Of a stretch of DNA of 64,000 bases, positions 54,577-63,952 are shown piece by piece. Below the pieces are notes generated by a model that worked only from the letters and a program-made list of their open reading frames with translations, made no database searches and was not told where the DNA came from. Within the stretch, counting starts at the first letter, position 1; the number at the start of each line of letters is the position of its first letter. A program made the position numbers and the translations under genes. Source of the DNA: Phyllobacterium sp. T1293 (GTDB taxonomy: Bacteria; Pseudomonadota; Alphaproteobacteria; Rhizobiales; Rhizobiaceae); the NCBI RefSeq assembly GCF_020731415.2, contig NZ_CP088274.1:242501-306500 (forward strand), read 5' to 3'.

Positions 54577-54682
54577 AACATGGCCTCCATCTTTCACTTG
54601 TTATGAACATCATGCCGACAGGCTTTTGATTCAACCCGTTTCTTGCACAATATGAAAGCTACTGACGATCCATGACAAACCT

Positions 54683-56260
54683 CTAATGGGCTGGTGCGCC
54701 GCTCGACTGCCCCTTCTTGGTCAGAAGCACAAAGAATGCAGCAATAATCAGCATGGCCCCGAGAACAACGAATGTATCGCTGTAACCCATGATGAGCGAT
54801 TGCTTCTTGACCGTCTGCCCGAGCGCTATGATTGCCTGCTCGCGCGCTGCAACGGGATCACTGACACCATGCGCCATGAAGTAAGCAGTCATCTGATCAA
54901 GCCTGCCACGCACCGTCTCGCTGAACAGATTGACCGAGGTGCCGATCGTGTTGGAATGAAACTGCTCCCGTTTGGTGACGATTGTTGCAAGCATGGCCGT
55001 GCCAAATGCACCGCCGAGATTCCTCAGCATATTGAAGACGCCAGAAGCCGCGGCGGACTCATTGCGAGCTACACCCACCATCGCAATGGCCGTCAATGGA
55101 GCCATGACCACCGCTTGCCCGATGGCACGCACAATGTTGGGAACCCACAGCTGATCGCCGGAGTAGTTGGCCGACATGTGAATGTTCATGAAGCAGCTTC
55201 CACCGAACACACACAATCCGAGAAACACGATGATCCGCGTATCAAACCTGCCCATCAGCATAGGAACAAACGGGATGATCAGAAGCTGCGGCAAACCGGT
55301 CCATGCCATGACAGAGCCGATCTGTTCGGAATTGTACCCCTGAACCTGTCCGAGATATTGCGGCAGTAGATACACTGAGCCGTAGAGTCCGAAGCCGACA
55401 AGCATATTTGCGGCAGTGCCAAGGCCGAAGTTGCGCCGTTTCAACAGACGCAAGTTTACAGCCGGGTTTTTTACCGTGAGTTCGATCCAGACAAACAGAG
55501 CCAGAAAGACAACGGCGATAATGGTGAGCCGAACGATGAACGGAGAACCCAACCAGTCATTTTTATTGCCTTCTTCAAGGACAGTCTGAAGCGCGCCCAG
55601 ACCGATGGCCATGGCCAATATACCGAACCAATCCCCCTCCTTTAGCAAGCCAAGGTTCATGGGTTGGCGCTCAAGATTAAGGTAGAGCGCAGTGACCATG
55701 AAGGCACCGGGTACGAGATTGATAAAGAAAATATACTGCCAACCATAATTCTCTGTCAGATATCCACCAATCGTCGGACCGATGGCGGGGGCAAACGTAG
55801 CCGTTATGGCAAAGAGAGCCATACCAATCGAATGCTGGTGGCGCGGCAGTTTCGTCAGGATCAGCGTGAACGCCATGGGAATTAGCACGCCGCCCGTAAA
55901 GCCTTGAATTGCCCGCAGGATAATCATCTCTTCGAGATTGCGCGCGAAAGCACAGGCCACCGAAAACGCCAGAAACAGAAGTGCGTTGACCAGCAGAAAC
56001 CGCCGGAAAGAGAACACCCGGCTGAGATAATCGGTCAGAGGGATGACAATGATTTCGCCGATGAGATAGGCCGTTGATATCCAGGCACCATTATCGACAC
56101 CTGTACCAATACCGCCCTCAATATTAAGCAGTGACGCATTGGTAATCTGGATATTCAACACGGCCATGAAGGCGCCGATCAGGCCCGCAAAGACAGTAAT
56201 CCATGTCTTCATGCTTGCGGGTTGTTCCAGATCGGCAGCGGGTGTGGCGGCAGCGGACAT
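54683..56260 (-). CDS. emrB: DHA2-family multidrug efflux MFS transporter (EmrB-like)
   Basis: 525 residues, fourteen predicted helices. DHA2 features: NIQITNASLLNIEGGIG, TAYLIGEIIVIPLTDYLS, QGFTGGVLIPMAFTLI, PAIGPTIGGYLTENYGWQYIF. It would export hydrophobic drugs with the adjacent EmrA-like adaptor and an outer-membrane channel. Start ATG 56260 has AGGA eight bases upstream. Follows emrA by 23 bases. Confidence 0.9.
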   Translation of the reverse strand: MSAAATPAADLEQPASMKTWITVFAGLIGAFMAVLNIQITNASLLNIEGGIGTGVDNGAWISTAYLIGEIIVIPLTDYLSRVFSFRRFLLVNALLFLAFSVACAFARNLEEMIILRAIQGFTGGVLIPMAFTLILTKLPRHQHSIGMALFAITATFAPAIGPTIGGYLTENYGWQYIFFINLVPGAFMVTALYLNLERQPMNLGLLKEGDWFGILAMAIGLGALQTVLEEGNKNDWLGSPFIVRLTIIAVVFLALFVWIELTVKNPAVNLRLLKRRNFGLGTAANMLVGFGLYGSVYLLPQYLGQVQGYNSEQIGSVMAWTGLPQLLIIPFVPMLMGRFDTRIIVFLGLCVFGGSCFMNIHMSANYSGDQLWVPNIVRAIGQAVVMAPLTAIAMVGVARNESAAASGVFNMLRNLGGAFGTAMLATIVTKREQFHSNTIGTSVNLFSETVRGRLDQMTAYFMAHGVSDPVAAREQAIIALGQTVKKQSLIMGYSDTFVVLGAMLIIAAFFVLLTKKGQSSGAPAH

Positions 56261-56283
56261 TTTCTTCGTCCTATCCTGGTCTT

Positions 56284-57474
56284 TTAATTGCTGGCCTTGT
56301 AGCAGGCAGTCGCACCGCAATTGGCCGCGCTATCGGCATCCTTGAGATTGATAGTGGGAGTGACGGACATGCCGGGACGCAACAGGCCCGTCAGCTTGCT
56401 ATCATTATCAAGCACCACCTTGACCGGGATACGCTGAACGATCTTGGTGAAGTTGCCAGTCGCATTATCGGGCGGCAGCAGGGCAAATTCCTGACCACTG
56501 GCGGGCGCAATACTGTCAACAACGCCCTTCAGCGCAACGCCGGGGAACGTATCGACAGCAATATCGACAGGCTGTCCCTTTTTCACATCCGTCAGCTGCG
56601 TTTCCTTGAAGTTCGCGATAACATAGACATTGTCGACTGGAACCACTGCCATAAGCTGCGTGCCCGACTGCACATACTGTCCGACGCGCAGCGTCCGGTT
56701 GCCGACAACCCCATCAACGGGTGAAACAATCGTGGTGTAGCTCAGATTAAGCTCAGCTTGATCCTGTACTGCCTTGTCATGAGCGAGTGCGGCATTGGCT
56801 TTCGCCAGTTGCGCTTGCAACACGCCGATCTGCTTTTGCGCCGAGATAACAGCTCCCTCATCGCGCTGCAGGGTTGCCTTGGCAATATCAAGTTTGGACA
56901 CCGCCTGCTGCGCGTTCTGCACACTGCCAGCGCCTTGCGTTGCAAGGGCGCCGTAGCGATCATTGTCCTGCTGGGCGAACTTCAGGCTAGCCTGATCAAC
57001 AGACACCGTGGACTGCGCCTGCGCAATCGCTGCCTGCTGCTGATCAATACTTGCCATGGTATTTTCTATATCGGCCTGTGCGGCAGCGACATCAGCCTTG
57101 GCCTGATCAAGCGCAACGACATAATCACGATCGTCAATCTTCGCCAAAGGCTCATTGGCATGAACCGGCTGGTTGTCTGCGACGAGCACCTCACGCAGAT
57201 AACCCGAGACTTTCGGCGCAACGATCGTGGAATCGGCCTTTACATAGGCATCATCGGTTGATTCCTGAAACCGGCCGACTGTCCAGTAATGCCAGCCGAA
57301 CTCAGCAGCCAACCCGACAACAACCACGGCAGCGCCAATCAAAAGCAGACGGCGAACATTCCGTGGACGCGGCTTCGGCGGCTCCGTAACGGTTCCCTGT
57401 GGTGCCGGCATTGCCTCATCAGCACTCAGTGTCTTTTCAATCTTCAGCTCGAGTGGTTGCGTGTTTTTGGTCAT
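56284..57474 (-). CDS. emrA: HlyD-family membrane fusion protein (EmrA-like)
   Basis: 396 residues. One N-terminal helix (LLLIGAAVVVVGLAAEFGW), then biotinyl-lipoyl half-motifs around a coiled-coil hairpin (residues about 115-225, Gln/Ala-rich) and a beta-barrel (TIVSPVDGVVGNRTLRVGQY). Joins EmrB to an outer-membrane channel that is not in this window. Divergent from the TetR gene, with an inverted-repeat operator between. Confidence 0.9.
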   Translation of the reverse strand: MTKNTQPLELKIEKTLSADEAMPAPQGTVTEPPKPRPRNVRRLLLIGAAVVVVGLAAEFGWHYWTVGRFQESTDDAYVKADSTIVAPKVSGYLREVLVADNQPVHANEPLAKIDDRDYVVALDQAKADVAAAQADIENTMASIDQQQAAIAQAQSTVSVDQASLKFAQQDNDRYGALATQGAGSVQNAQQAVSKLDIAKATLQRDEGAVISAQKQIGVLQAQLAKANAALAHDKAVQDQAELNLSYTTIVSPVDGVVGNRTLRVGQYVQSGTQLMAVVPVDNVYVIANFKETQLTDVKKGQPVDIAVDTFPGVALKGVVDSIAPASGQEFALLPPDNATGNFTKIVQRIPVKVVLDNDSKLTGLLRPGMSVTPTINLKDADSAANCGATACYKASN

Positions 57475-57544
57475 AGCGAATGCCCTAGGTTGAGAAACTA
57501 GATCGGCACGGGTTGGGGGAACTCGGGTCGGGGGAGATAAATAA

Positions 57545-57560
57545 GGAACTAATCAGTTCC
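57545..57560. promoter_or_regulatory. Operator candidate GGAACTAATCAGTTCC
   Basis: Perfect 6-bp inverted repeat with a four-base spacer, between emrA and the divergent TetR gene. Typical size and place for a TetR repressor controlling both genes. Confidence 0.65.
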
Positions 57561-57598
57561 CTAATTATGTCTGGACAATTCCGATTGCAAGACAGAAA

Positions 57599-58363
57599 AT
57601 GCACAAGCAACTATTTTTGAAGACCGAAAGCAGAACACTGGTGACAAACCTGACAGGTACTCTTGAAATCGATCCTGATGATCCCGGCGAAAACGCGGAA
57701 GAGATCAAACGTCCACGAGGGCGACCTCAGAATCGATCCGATGCGGAAACCAAACATCTGATCCTGCAGGTCGCAACGCAGGTCTTATTAAAGAACGGCT
57801 ATACGGCAACCCGAATGGAAACGGTCGCGCGCGAAGCTGGCGTCGCCAAACGAACGATCTATCGATTCTGGACAACGAAATCCGATCTACTGGCTGCAAT
57901 TACTGCGGAACGAGGGGAAGAAATCGTCGCGAAGGTGGATAAATTCCTTCAGACAATTCATCCGGAATCCCTTGATAAGCTGGGGCTGAAAAGCGCGCTC
58001 GAACATATATTGAGCGAGTTTGCCCATATCATCCTGTCGGATCAAACCGTGGCGTTCTATCGTCTGGTGACTGCGGAAGCCTTGAATTTTCCGGAGGTGG
58101 CCACTGCCTTTTACCGGGAGGGGCCGTCAAGAAGTTCCGCAATGGTTGCCCGTTTTCTGGAACAGCAGCAAAAACGGGGACTGATCAAGCTTGAAGACAC
58201 AAAGGTTGCAGCTTCCATGTTGTTGAGCATGGTGACGGCAGAACCGTTTCGCATGGCAACACTGGGTCTGGCAGGTGTTCCGGAAGACCGGGAAATTGAG
58301 GCACGCGTTGCCATGGCTGCAACACTGTTTCTGGAAGGATGCAGTACGACCCCTGCCAAATAG
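57599..58363 (+). CDS. TetR-family transcriptional regulator of the efflux operon
   Basis: 254 residues. A charged N-terminal extension (about 45 residues, KRPRGRPQNRSD) precedes the TetR helix-turn-helix TRMETVAREAGVAKRTIYRFW; the rest is a helical ligand domain. Divergent from emrAB, so it probably represses them until a drug binds. The start at ATG 57599 lacks a clear ribosome-binding site; GTG 57641 is an alternative. Stops two bases before the convergent monooxygenase gene. Confidence 0.87.
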   Translation: MHKQLFLKTESRTLVTNLTGTLEIDPDDPGENAEEIKRPRGRPQNRSDAETKHLILQVATQVLLKNGYTATRMETVAREAGVAKRTIYRFWTTKSDLLAAITAERGEEIVAKVDKFLQTIHPESLDKLGLKSALEHILSEFAHIILSDQTVAFYRLVTAEALNFPEVATAFYREGPSRSSAMVARFLEQQQKRGLIKLEDTKVAASMLLSMVTAEPFRMATLGLAGVPEDREIEARVAMAATLFLEGCSTTPAK

Positions 58364-58364
58364 C

Positions 58365-59519
58365 TTATCCTTCCAGCAATCCCAAATGGGTCGCAAGCTC
58401 GCGCGCCGCAGCCCCGCCCGCGCGGTTAGCGCCTATTGTAGAGGCGGAAGGTCCATATCCAACCAGATGAATGCGTGGATCTTTCGCTACCTGCGTTGCC
58501 AGCCTGCCAGCCATGACGATGCCGCCATTCTCCTCACGGATTTGCAGTGGAGCAAGATGGTCCAGAGAACTGCGGAATCCGGTACACCAAAGAATGACGT
58601 CCGCCCTCTGTTCTGTACCATCGGCCCAACGGACGCCATTTTCGGTAATATCCGTGAACATGGGCAACCGATTGAGCACACCGCGTGCTTGGGCGGCCCG
58701 CAAGGCTGGCGTCCATGGAATGCCGGTTACTGAAACAACGGAACCTGGCACCAATCCGCGCCTAACCCTGTCCTCCACTATGGCAACAGCCGCGCGCCCA
58801 TCCTCGGGCGTGAATGGCTGATCGCGAAACTGCGGCTCCTGCCTTGTCACCCAGGTTGTCGACGTGACACGCGAAATCTCGTCCAGTAATTGCAATGCGG
58901 AAATACCCCCGCCGACAACAATGACGTGCTTTCCGGCAAACTCATCGGCGGTCTTATAGTCGTGGGTATGAAGCTGGCGGCCCTTGAAACTTTCGGCGCC
59001 CGGATAGGCTGGGATATAGGGTGTTTCCCACGTCCCTGTCGCGTTGATGATGCCTCGGGCGGAAAAACCTCCCTGCTCCGTTTCGACGCGAAAACGGCCA
59101 GCCCTTTCGCAGACCACGGTAACTGTCTGCGGCCTGATCACCGGCAGTTCAAACTTCTGCTCATAGGCAGCATAATATTGCGGCACGGCCACCGACGCCT
59201 TTACCTCGTCGCCGACATCCACCGCATCGGAAAACCGTAAACCGGGCAGATCATGAACGCGGTTGACAGTCGTCAAAGTCAGGGATGGCCAGCGATATTG
59301 CCATGCCCCGCCAGCGCCGGGTGACTTGTCCAGAACAAGATAATTCTTCCATGATTTGAGACCAAGTTGCTGTAGATGGTATGCCGAGGAAAGCCCTGCC
59401 TGTCCGGCACCAATGACGACTATATCCGCCTTCAGCAAAGTGCGGACGTCGTTATGCTCTAAAGAGTTATCCGTTTTTTGCTCAGCTTGGGGAAGAATTG
59501 TTTCTGAAGACATACCCAA
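58365..59519 (-). CDS. Flavin-dependent monooxygenase / NAD(P)-FAD oxidoreductase
   Basis: 384 residues. FAD-binding VIGAGQAGLSSAYHL near the N-terminus, LDKSPGAGGAWQYRW, and a second dinucleotide site VIVVGGGISALQLL near 190; ATGTWETPYIPAYPG is the linker typical of flavin-containing and Baeyer-Villiger-like monooxygenases. C-terminal DVILWCTGFRSSL. Substrate unknown. Start ATG 59519 or 59513. Downstream on the same strand as the dehydrogenase gene at 59557. Confidence 0.84.
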   Translation of the reverse strand: MGMSSETILPQAEQKTDNSLEHNDVRTLLKADIVVIGAGQAGLSSAYHLQQLGLKSWKNYLVLDKSPGAGGAWQYRWPSLTLTTVNRVHDLPGLRFSDAVDVGDEVKASVAVPQYYAAYEQKFELPVIRPQTVTVVCERAGRFRVETEQGGFSARGIINATGTWETPYIPAYPGAESFKGRQLHTHDYKTADEFAGKHVIVVGGGISALQLLDEISRVTSTTWVTRQEPQFRDQPFTPEDGRAAVAIVEDRVRRGLVPGSVVSVTGIPWTPALRAAQARGVLNRLPMFTDITENGVRWADGTEQRADVILWCTGFRSSLDHLAPLQIREENGGIVMAGRLATQVAKDPRIHLVGYGPSASTIGANRAGGAAARELATHLGLLEG

Positions 59520-59556
59520 TCATAAGTTTGATCCGGGCGAATTCAAGTGCTCCGCC

Positions 59557-60438
59557 TCAATTGTCACCCTTATCCGTTCGGGCTTCAATGGCGCGGACAA
59601 CGGCGGCCATATCCTCCTGACCATGCCCGAGAGCCACGGTCTCACCGTAAAGCGAATAACAAATATCCAGTAAGGGTGAGGCAAGTTTTGACTGTCTCGC
59701 TGCAGCTGCAATCAGCCGATTGTTCTTCAAAACATCGCTGATCGAAGTTAACGCCGCAAAATCCCCATCAACCAGCTTATGGGCGCGGAGGCGCGATACG
59801 CTGCTTGCCATCGGCCCTGCGTCGAGCACAGCGAGAAATTGTTGCAGATCAAGCTGATGACGCTCGGCAAAATGAAACGATTCGGCGAGGCCAGTGACCA
59901 TTGTGATCAGAAAGAGATTGATCGACAGCTTCATCAAAAGGGCGGAAGGAACCTTACCGCACTCCACCACCTGATGGCACATGGGTTGCATCAATGGCCG
60001 CACTTCATCGACGCTCGCCGGATCGCCAGCCAGCATTGCCACGAGTAAGCCAGCCTCGGCTGGTTTGCGGGACCCTGAAACAGGTGCCTCAACATAACTT
60101 CCCCCCGCCGCCCGGATATCAGCTTCAAGCCCGCGCGAATATTCAGCCGAATTCGTACCCATACTGACGATGATGCGCTGCGCAACATTCACTACGAAAT
60201 CCGGTGTACCTCGCCCTAGCACCAGATCGGTGGCGTCGCTATCAACCATCATGAGAATGACAATGCGCGCCTGACGAAACACCTCTGCCGGGCTATCAGC
60301 CACGCGCGCGCCGGCTGCGCGTAAAGGTTCAATTTTGCCGGAAGAGCGATTCCACACGACAAGCGATGTCCCAGCTCTGACCAGATTGAGCGCCATAGGC
60401 TGGCCCATCAGACCAAGACCGATAAAACCAACATCCAT
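59557..60438 (-). CDS. 3-hydroxyisobutyrate dehydrogenase-like / beta-hydroxyacid dehydrogenase
   Basis: 293 residues of the 6-phosphogluconate dehydrogenase-like family. Rossmann start [17 protein letters not shown], substrate motif [14 protein letters not shown], catalytic Lys in [12 protein letters not shown]. It oxidises a beta-hydroxyacid or reduces a semialdehyde with NAD(P)(H). GGGAG lies six bases before the ATG. Divergent from a LysR gene, which is the likely regulator. Confidence 0.86.
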   Translation of the reverse strand: MDVGFIGLGLMGQPMALNLVRAGTSLVVWNRSSGKIEPLRAAGARVADSPAEVFRQARIVILMMVDSDATDLVLGRGTPDFVVNVAQRIIVSMGTNSAEYSRGLEADIRAAGGSYVEAPVSGSRKPAEAGLLVAMLAGDPASVDEVRPLMQPMCHQVVECGKVPSALLMKLSINLFLITMVTGLAESFHFAERHQLDLQQFLAVLDAGPMASSVSRLRAHKLVDGDFAALTSISDVLKNNRLIAAAARQSKLASPLLDICYSLYGETVALGHGQEDMAAVVRAIEARTDKGDN

Positions 60439-60501
60439 TTAAATCTCCCGCACGAACACCGAATTTTTCTTCGTACGCTAGCAATCGATCATACATTCGA
60501 C

Positions 60502-60514
60502 TATCAAATAGATA
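60502..60514. promoter_or_regulatory. LysR-type T-N11-A site
   Basis: TATC-AAATA-GATA, a T-N11-A dyad, in the 104-bp gap between the divergent dehydrogenase and LysR genes. A second dyad, GAAGT-GAT-ACTTC (60516-60528), adjoins it and overlaps the LysR leader. Confidence 0.5.
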
Positions 60515-60542
60515 TGAAGTGATACTTCAGGAAATCATAAGT

Positions 60543-61406
60543 ATGAACACAGCTCTCGATATGGATGCCCTGCGAACAATGGTTGTCGGCACGGATATGA
60601 AGAGCTTTGCCCGCGCTGCATCTCAGCTCGGCCGTTCGCAGTCGGCCATCAGCATGCAACTGAAGAAGCTTGAGCAGCAGACGGGGCAAACCTTGTTTCG
60701 TCGCAGTGGTCGCGGCCTTGTTCTGACAGAAGCTGGTGAATCCCTCCTTGCTTATGCCCGGCGGATCATTGCGCTGAACGATGAAGCCACCGCATCTCTG
60801 GGCACAATGGCCGCGTCAGCGGCGGTGCGCATCGGATTGCCCCAGGATTTCTTTGACGACGTGATGCCCGAAACCATCACCCGTTTTGCCCTTCTCAGAC
60901 CGAATGTTCATGTGGAGGTAGCGGCTGGCCGCAATTATGCACTTGAGGAAGAGGTTCGCACAGGTCGGCTTGATGTAGCCCTTGCGTTCTTTCCTGCGGG
61001 CTCGGATACGCATGGAACATTGATAGCCTCGCAACAAATATTGTGGTTCGCCAACGAGCGTTTAACCAAGCCGCTGAATGGGGATTCGCTTGCACTTGTC
61101 CTGAATGACCATCCGTGCCTCTTCAGGCAAACGGCTTTGCAGACACTTGAGAGCAAAGGGTTGCGTTGGCGTTTATCCCTGACAACGCCAAGTCTGCCGG
61201 GCATATGGGCTGCAGTTCGCTCGGGACATGGTCTTTCGCCCCGAACGGCACATGCGGTTCCGGCGGGTATACGCGACATAGGCAAAGAGTTTGATCTGCC
61301 TGAACTTCCCCGGATTGAGTTGCGGATGCTGACTGCCAGCAACCTTTCTCCCGCCGCAGTGGATTTGCAGAAGATCTTGAGCGAGGTATCTGCCGAAAAG
61401 GTTTAA
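60543..61406 (+). CDS. LysR-family transcriptional regulator
   Basis: 287 residues. N-terminal helix-turn-helix (FARAASQLGRSQSAISMQLKKLEQ) and a LysR substrate domain. Start ATG 60543 follows AGGA at a ten-base distance; the frame is open to 60519. Divergent from the beta-hydroxyacid dehydrogenase, its likely target. Tail-to-tail with the next LysR gene. Confidence 0.88.
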   Translation: MNTALDMDALRTMVVGTDMKSFARAASQLGRSQSAISMQLKKLEQQTGQTLFRRSGRGLVLTEAGESLLAYARRIIALNDEATASLGTMAASAAVRIGLPQDFFDDVMPETITRFALLRPNVHVEVAAGRNYALEEEVRTGRLDVALAFFPAGSDTHGTLIASQQILWFANERLTKPLNGDSLALVLNDHPCLFRQTALQTLESKGLRWRLSLTTPSLPGIWAAVRSGHGLSPRTAHAVPAGIRDIGKEFDLPELPRIELRMLTASNLSPAAVDLQKILSEVSAEKV

Positions 61407-61419
61407 AGTGGACAACGCG

Positions 61420-62307
61420 CTATTTGGTGGCCGACAAGTGCTCAACCAGTTCCTGCGCGTGGGGATGCAAATCATCAAATCTGCGCGCACAAATTGCCAG
61501 ATGCCGGGTGGCCCATCTGTCAGTCAAACGGATCGAATGAATAGTCATTGAGCGGCGATATCTTTTAGCCGCTGTTTCCGGAACAATTCCCACACCGACG
61601 CCGTGCGCAACCATGCGGCAGATGCTTTCAAAAGTCCGCATGCGAATGCGGAAAGAGAGGGAATGTCCGGCGCGCGCTGCATGATCCCCCAGATAATCCT
61701 GCAGAGGACTACCCGCACTTAGCCCGACAAATTCCTGCCCGGCCACATCCTGAAACGCGATATGGCGAAGGTCAGCCCATTTGCTTGACCGGGCAACAAC
61801 CAAAACAAGTCGGTCAATAGCAAAGGGTCGCAGTTCGAGTTTTCCGGGGTCAACCGCATTGGTGATAATACCGACATCGGCTGAACCACCAGCCACGGCC
61901 TTGACGATTTCCGTGCTGAGACGTTCCTTCAGATCAATATCGACATTCGGTCGGCCCGCGAGAAAGATCGCGAGTTTCTCCGGCAGGAATTCCGTCATCG
62001 CAGCCGTATTCGCCAGCAAGCGAATATGGCTTTTCAATCCCTTTGAAAATTCGCCCAGTTCCCCGCGCATCTGCTCGATCTGTTGCAGGACAATGCGGGC
62101 ATGATGAGCAACCGCATCACCCGCTGGCGTTGGTTCAACACCGCGTCTGCCCCGTTCAAGCAAGGGAAGACCGATCACCTCTTCCATGCCGCGCAGACGT
62201 GCGCTAGCGGATGGAAGTGTCATGTTGGCTTGCGCGGCACCATGGGTGATGCTTCCAGCTTCGACAACCAGAAGAAAGAGGCGCAAATCTGTGAGGTCAA
62301 AGCGCAT
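61420..62307 (-). CDS. LysR-family transcriptional regulator
   Basis: 295 residues. Helix-turn-helix GSITHGAAQANMTLPSASARL at the N-terminus, then the substrate domain. Divergent from the TauE/SafE permease with 97 bp between, the usual arrangement for regulator and target. An inverted repeat CTGCCT-N13-AGGCAG (62329-62353) in that gap is a possible site. Confidence 0.88.
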   Translation of the reverse strand: MRFDLTDLRLFLLVVEAGSITHGAAQANMTLPSASARLRGMEEVIGLPLLERGRRGVEPTPAGDAVAHHARIVLQQIEQMRGELGEFSKGLKSHIRLLANTAAMTEFLPEKLAIFLAGRPNVDIDLKERLSTEIVKAVAGGSADVGIITNAVDPGKLELRPFAIDRLVLVVARSSKWADLRHIAFQDVAGQEFVGLSAGSPLQDYLGDHAARAGHSLSFRIRMRTFESICRMVAHGVGVGIVPETAAKRYRRSMTIHSIRLTDRWATRHLAICARRFDDLHPHAQELVEHLSATK

Positions 62308-62404
62308 ATATTGCTAGTAACATTCAATCTGCCTTCGTCATAGCCTTAGGCAGAGTATGTTTCTTCCGCATTGTGAAAGGCGCGTCGGCAGGCAATGTAG
62401 GAGC

Positions 62405-63154
62405 ATGTTTGATTTGCCCCTCGCCTCCCTTCTCATCATTGCTTTCACATTCTTTCTTGCCGGAATCGTCAAGGGCGTCACCGGCATGGGCTTACCGACT
62501 GTTGCTATGGGTATTCTCGGCACGATCATGCCACCGGCCGGTGCCGCCGCCCTTCTCCTCGTGCCATCCTTCGTGACCAACATGCTGCAATTACTGTCCG
62601 GACCAAGCTTTGCCGCTCTCGCATTGCGTTTATGGGCAATGATGCTTGCCATTTTATTGGGTACCATCGCCGGGTCCTGGCTCATGGCCAATGATACCGC
62701 AGGCTGGACCACAATGGGTTTAGGCGCTGCGCTGATGATCTATGCCGGCTATAGTCTTATGGCGCGGCAACTATCGGTCCCGCGAAATCTGGAGCCCCTC
62801 CTGTCACCGCTCATCGGCGTCATCACGGGTGTTGTAACCGGCGCAACAGGTGTGTTTGTCATTCCCGCCGTCCCCTACCTGCAATCGCTCGGTTTAACCA
62901 AGGATGATTTGATACAGGCTCTTGGACTATCCTTTACAGTTTCAACCATAGCCCTTGGTGTCGGATTGACATCAGGTGGAGCCTTGCAGCTCGACAGTTT
63001 GAGCACATCAACGCTTGCTCTGGCACCGGCACTATTGGGTATGTGGTGCGGCCAGAAGGTCCGCAATGCAATCAGCCCGACAACATTTCGTCGCTGGTTC
63101 CTGATCTGCCTCCTGCTGCTGGGGCTGGAACTGGTCCTAAAACAGCTATTCTGA
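62405..63154 (+). CDS. TauE/SafE-family anion permease
   Basis: 249 residues, about eight membrane helices. The duplicated TauE/SafE motif is visible as GIVKGVTGMGLPTVAMG and GVVTGATGVFVIPAVPYLQ. Members export sulphite, sulphoacetate or other organic anions. Start: ATG 62405 fits the family N-terminus but AGGAG is only one base away; ATG 62357 with AGG six bases upstream would add 16 residues and may be the real one. Paired with the divergent LysR. Confidence 0.82.
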   Translation: MFDLPLASLLIIAFTFFLAGIVKGVTGMGLPTVAMGILGTIMPPAGAAALLLVPSFVTNMLQLLSGPSFAALALRLWAMMLAILLGTIAGSWLMANDTAGWTTMGLGAALMIYAGYSLMARQLSVPRNLEPLLSPLIGVITGVVTGATGVFVIPAVPYLQSLGLTKDDLIQALGLSFTVSTIALGVGLTSGGALQLDSLSTSTLALAPALLGMWCGQKVRNAISPTTFRRWFLICLLLLGLELVLKQLF

Positions 63155-63238
63155 CATCCACCAATTGCTCATTTTTCTTGCACTTCTATCTGAGAGCCGC
63201 TTAGTTTCGACCGCCAGTTGAAACAAGAGGAATGATCT

Positions 63239-63886
63239 ATGTCGAAACTCTACGTTCGCAGCTTCTCTTTGTCCTTGGACGGTTATGGCGCAGGCCCTGA
63301 TCAAAGCTTAGATAATCCACTTGGCGTGAACGGAATGTCCCTGCACCAGTGGGCCTTCACCACACGCACGTTCCAGAAGATGTTTGGTCAGGACGGCGGC
63401 GTAACTGGGGTCGATGATGACTTCGCAAAACTCGGCTTCGACAACATCGGAGCGTGGATTCTTGGACGCAACATGTTCGGTCCGGTGAGAGGCCCCTGGC
63501 TCGATGATAGCTGGAAAGGATGGTGGGGTGATAACCCGTCCTACCACACTCCCGTTTTCGTTCTGACGCATTATGAGCGCCCGTCGATCGTGATGGAAGG
63601 TGGAACGACATTTCATTTTGTGACGGATGGTATCGAAAGCGCGCTGACACAGGCCAAGGCCGCGGCTGGCGGAAAGGATGTGCGGGTTGGCGGTGGCGTT
63701 GACACGGTCAAACAATACCTGCGGGCGCGGCTTATCGACGAGTTGCATCTCGCCGTATCACCGGTATTTCTCGGCCAGGGTGAAAACCTGTTCTCCGACA
63801 TCGACCTTCGCAGCCTCGGATACGTTTTTGGCCGCAGCGTAGCCACTCCCAATGCTACCCATCTGTTTATTACCAAGGAAAGTTAG
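63239..63886 (+). CDS. RibD C-terminal domain (dihydrofolate reductase-like) protein
   Basis: 215 residues, a free-standing RibD-C/DHFR-like domain (YVRSFSLSLDGYGAGPDQ, ILGRNMFGP, KDVRVGGGVDTVKQYL, DELHLAVSPVFLGQGENLF). Such proteins bind NADPH but their substrate is usually unknown. An AGAGGA-type site is found before the ATG. Stands alone, 84 bp after the TauE gene. Confidence 0.87.
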   Translation: MSKLYVRSFSLSLDGYGAGPDQSLDNPLGVNGMSLHQWAFTTRTFQKMFGQDGGVTGVDDDFAKLGFDNIGAWILGRNMFGPVRGPWLDDSWKGWWGDNPSYHTPVFVLTHYERPSIVMEGGTTFHFVTDGIESALTQAKAAAGGKDVRVGGGVDTVKQYLRARLIDELHLAVSPVFLGQGENLFSDIDLRSLGYVFGRSVATPNATHLFITKES

Positions 63887-63897
63887 GGCAGCAAAAA

Positions 63898-63921
63898 CCC
63901 GTGCTGGACTCACAGCACGGG
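63898..63921 (-). terminator. Rho-independent terminator of the right-edge gene
   Basis: Perfect 9-bp stem CCCGTGCTG / CAGCACGGG with a six-base loop. On the minus strand it is followed by TTTTTGCTGCC, a strong terminator 31 bases after the stop of the gene entering from the right; it may also act weakly for the RibD-C gene. Confidence 0.9.
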
Positions 63922-63952
63922 CTCGATTTACGCAGTCAATGATCTGACCAGA

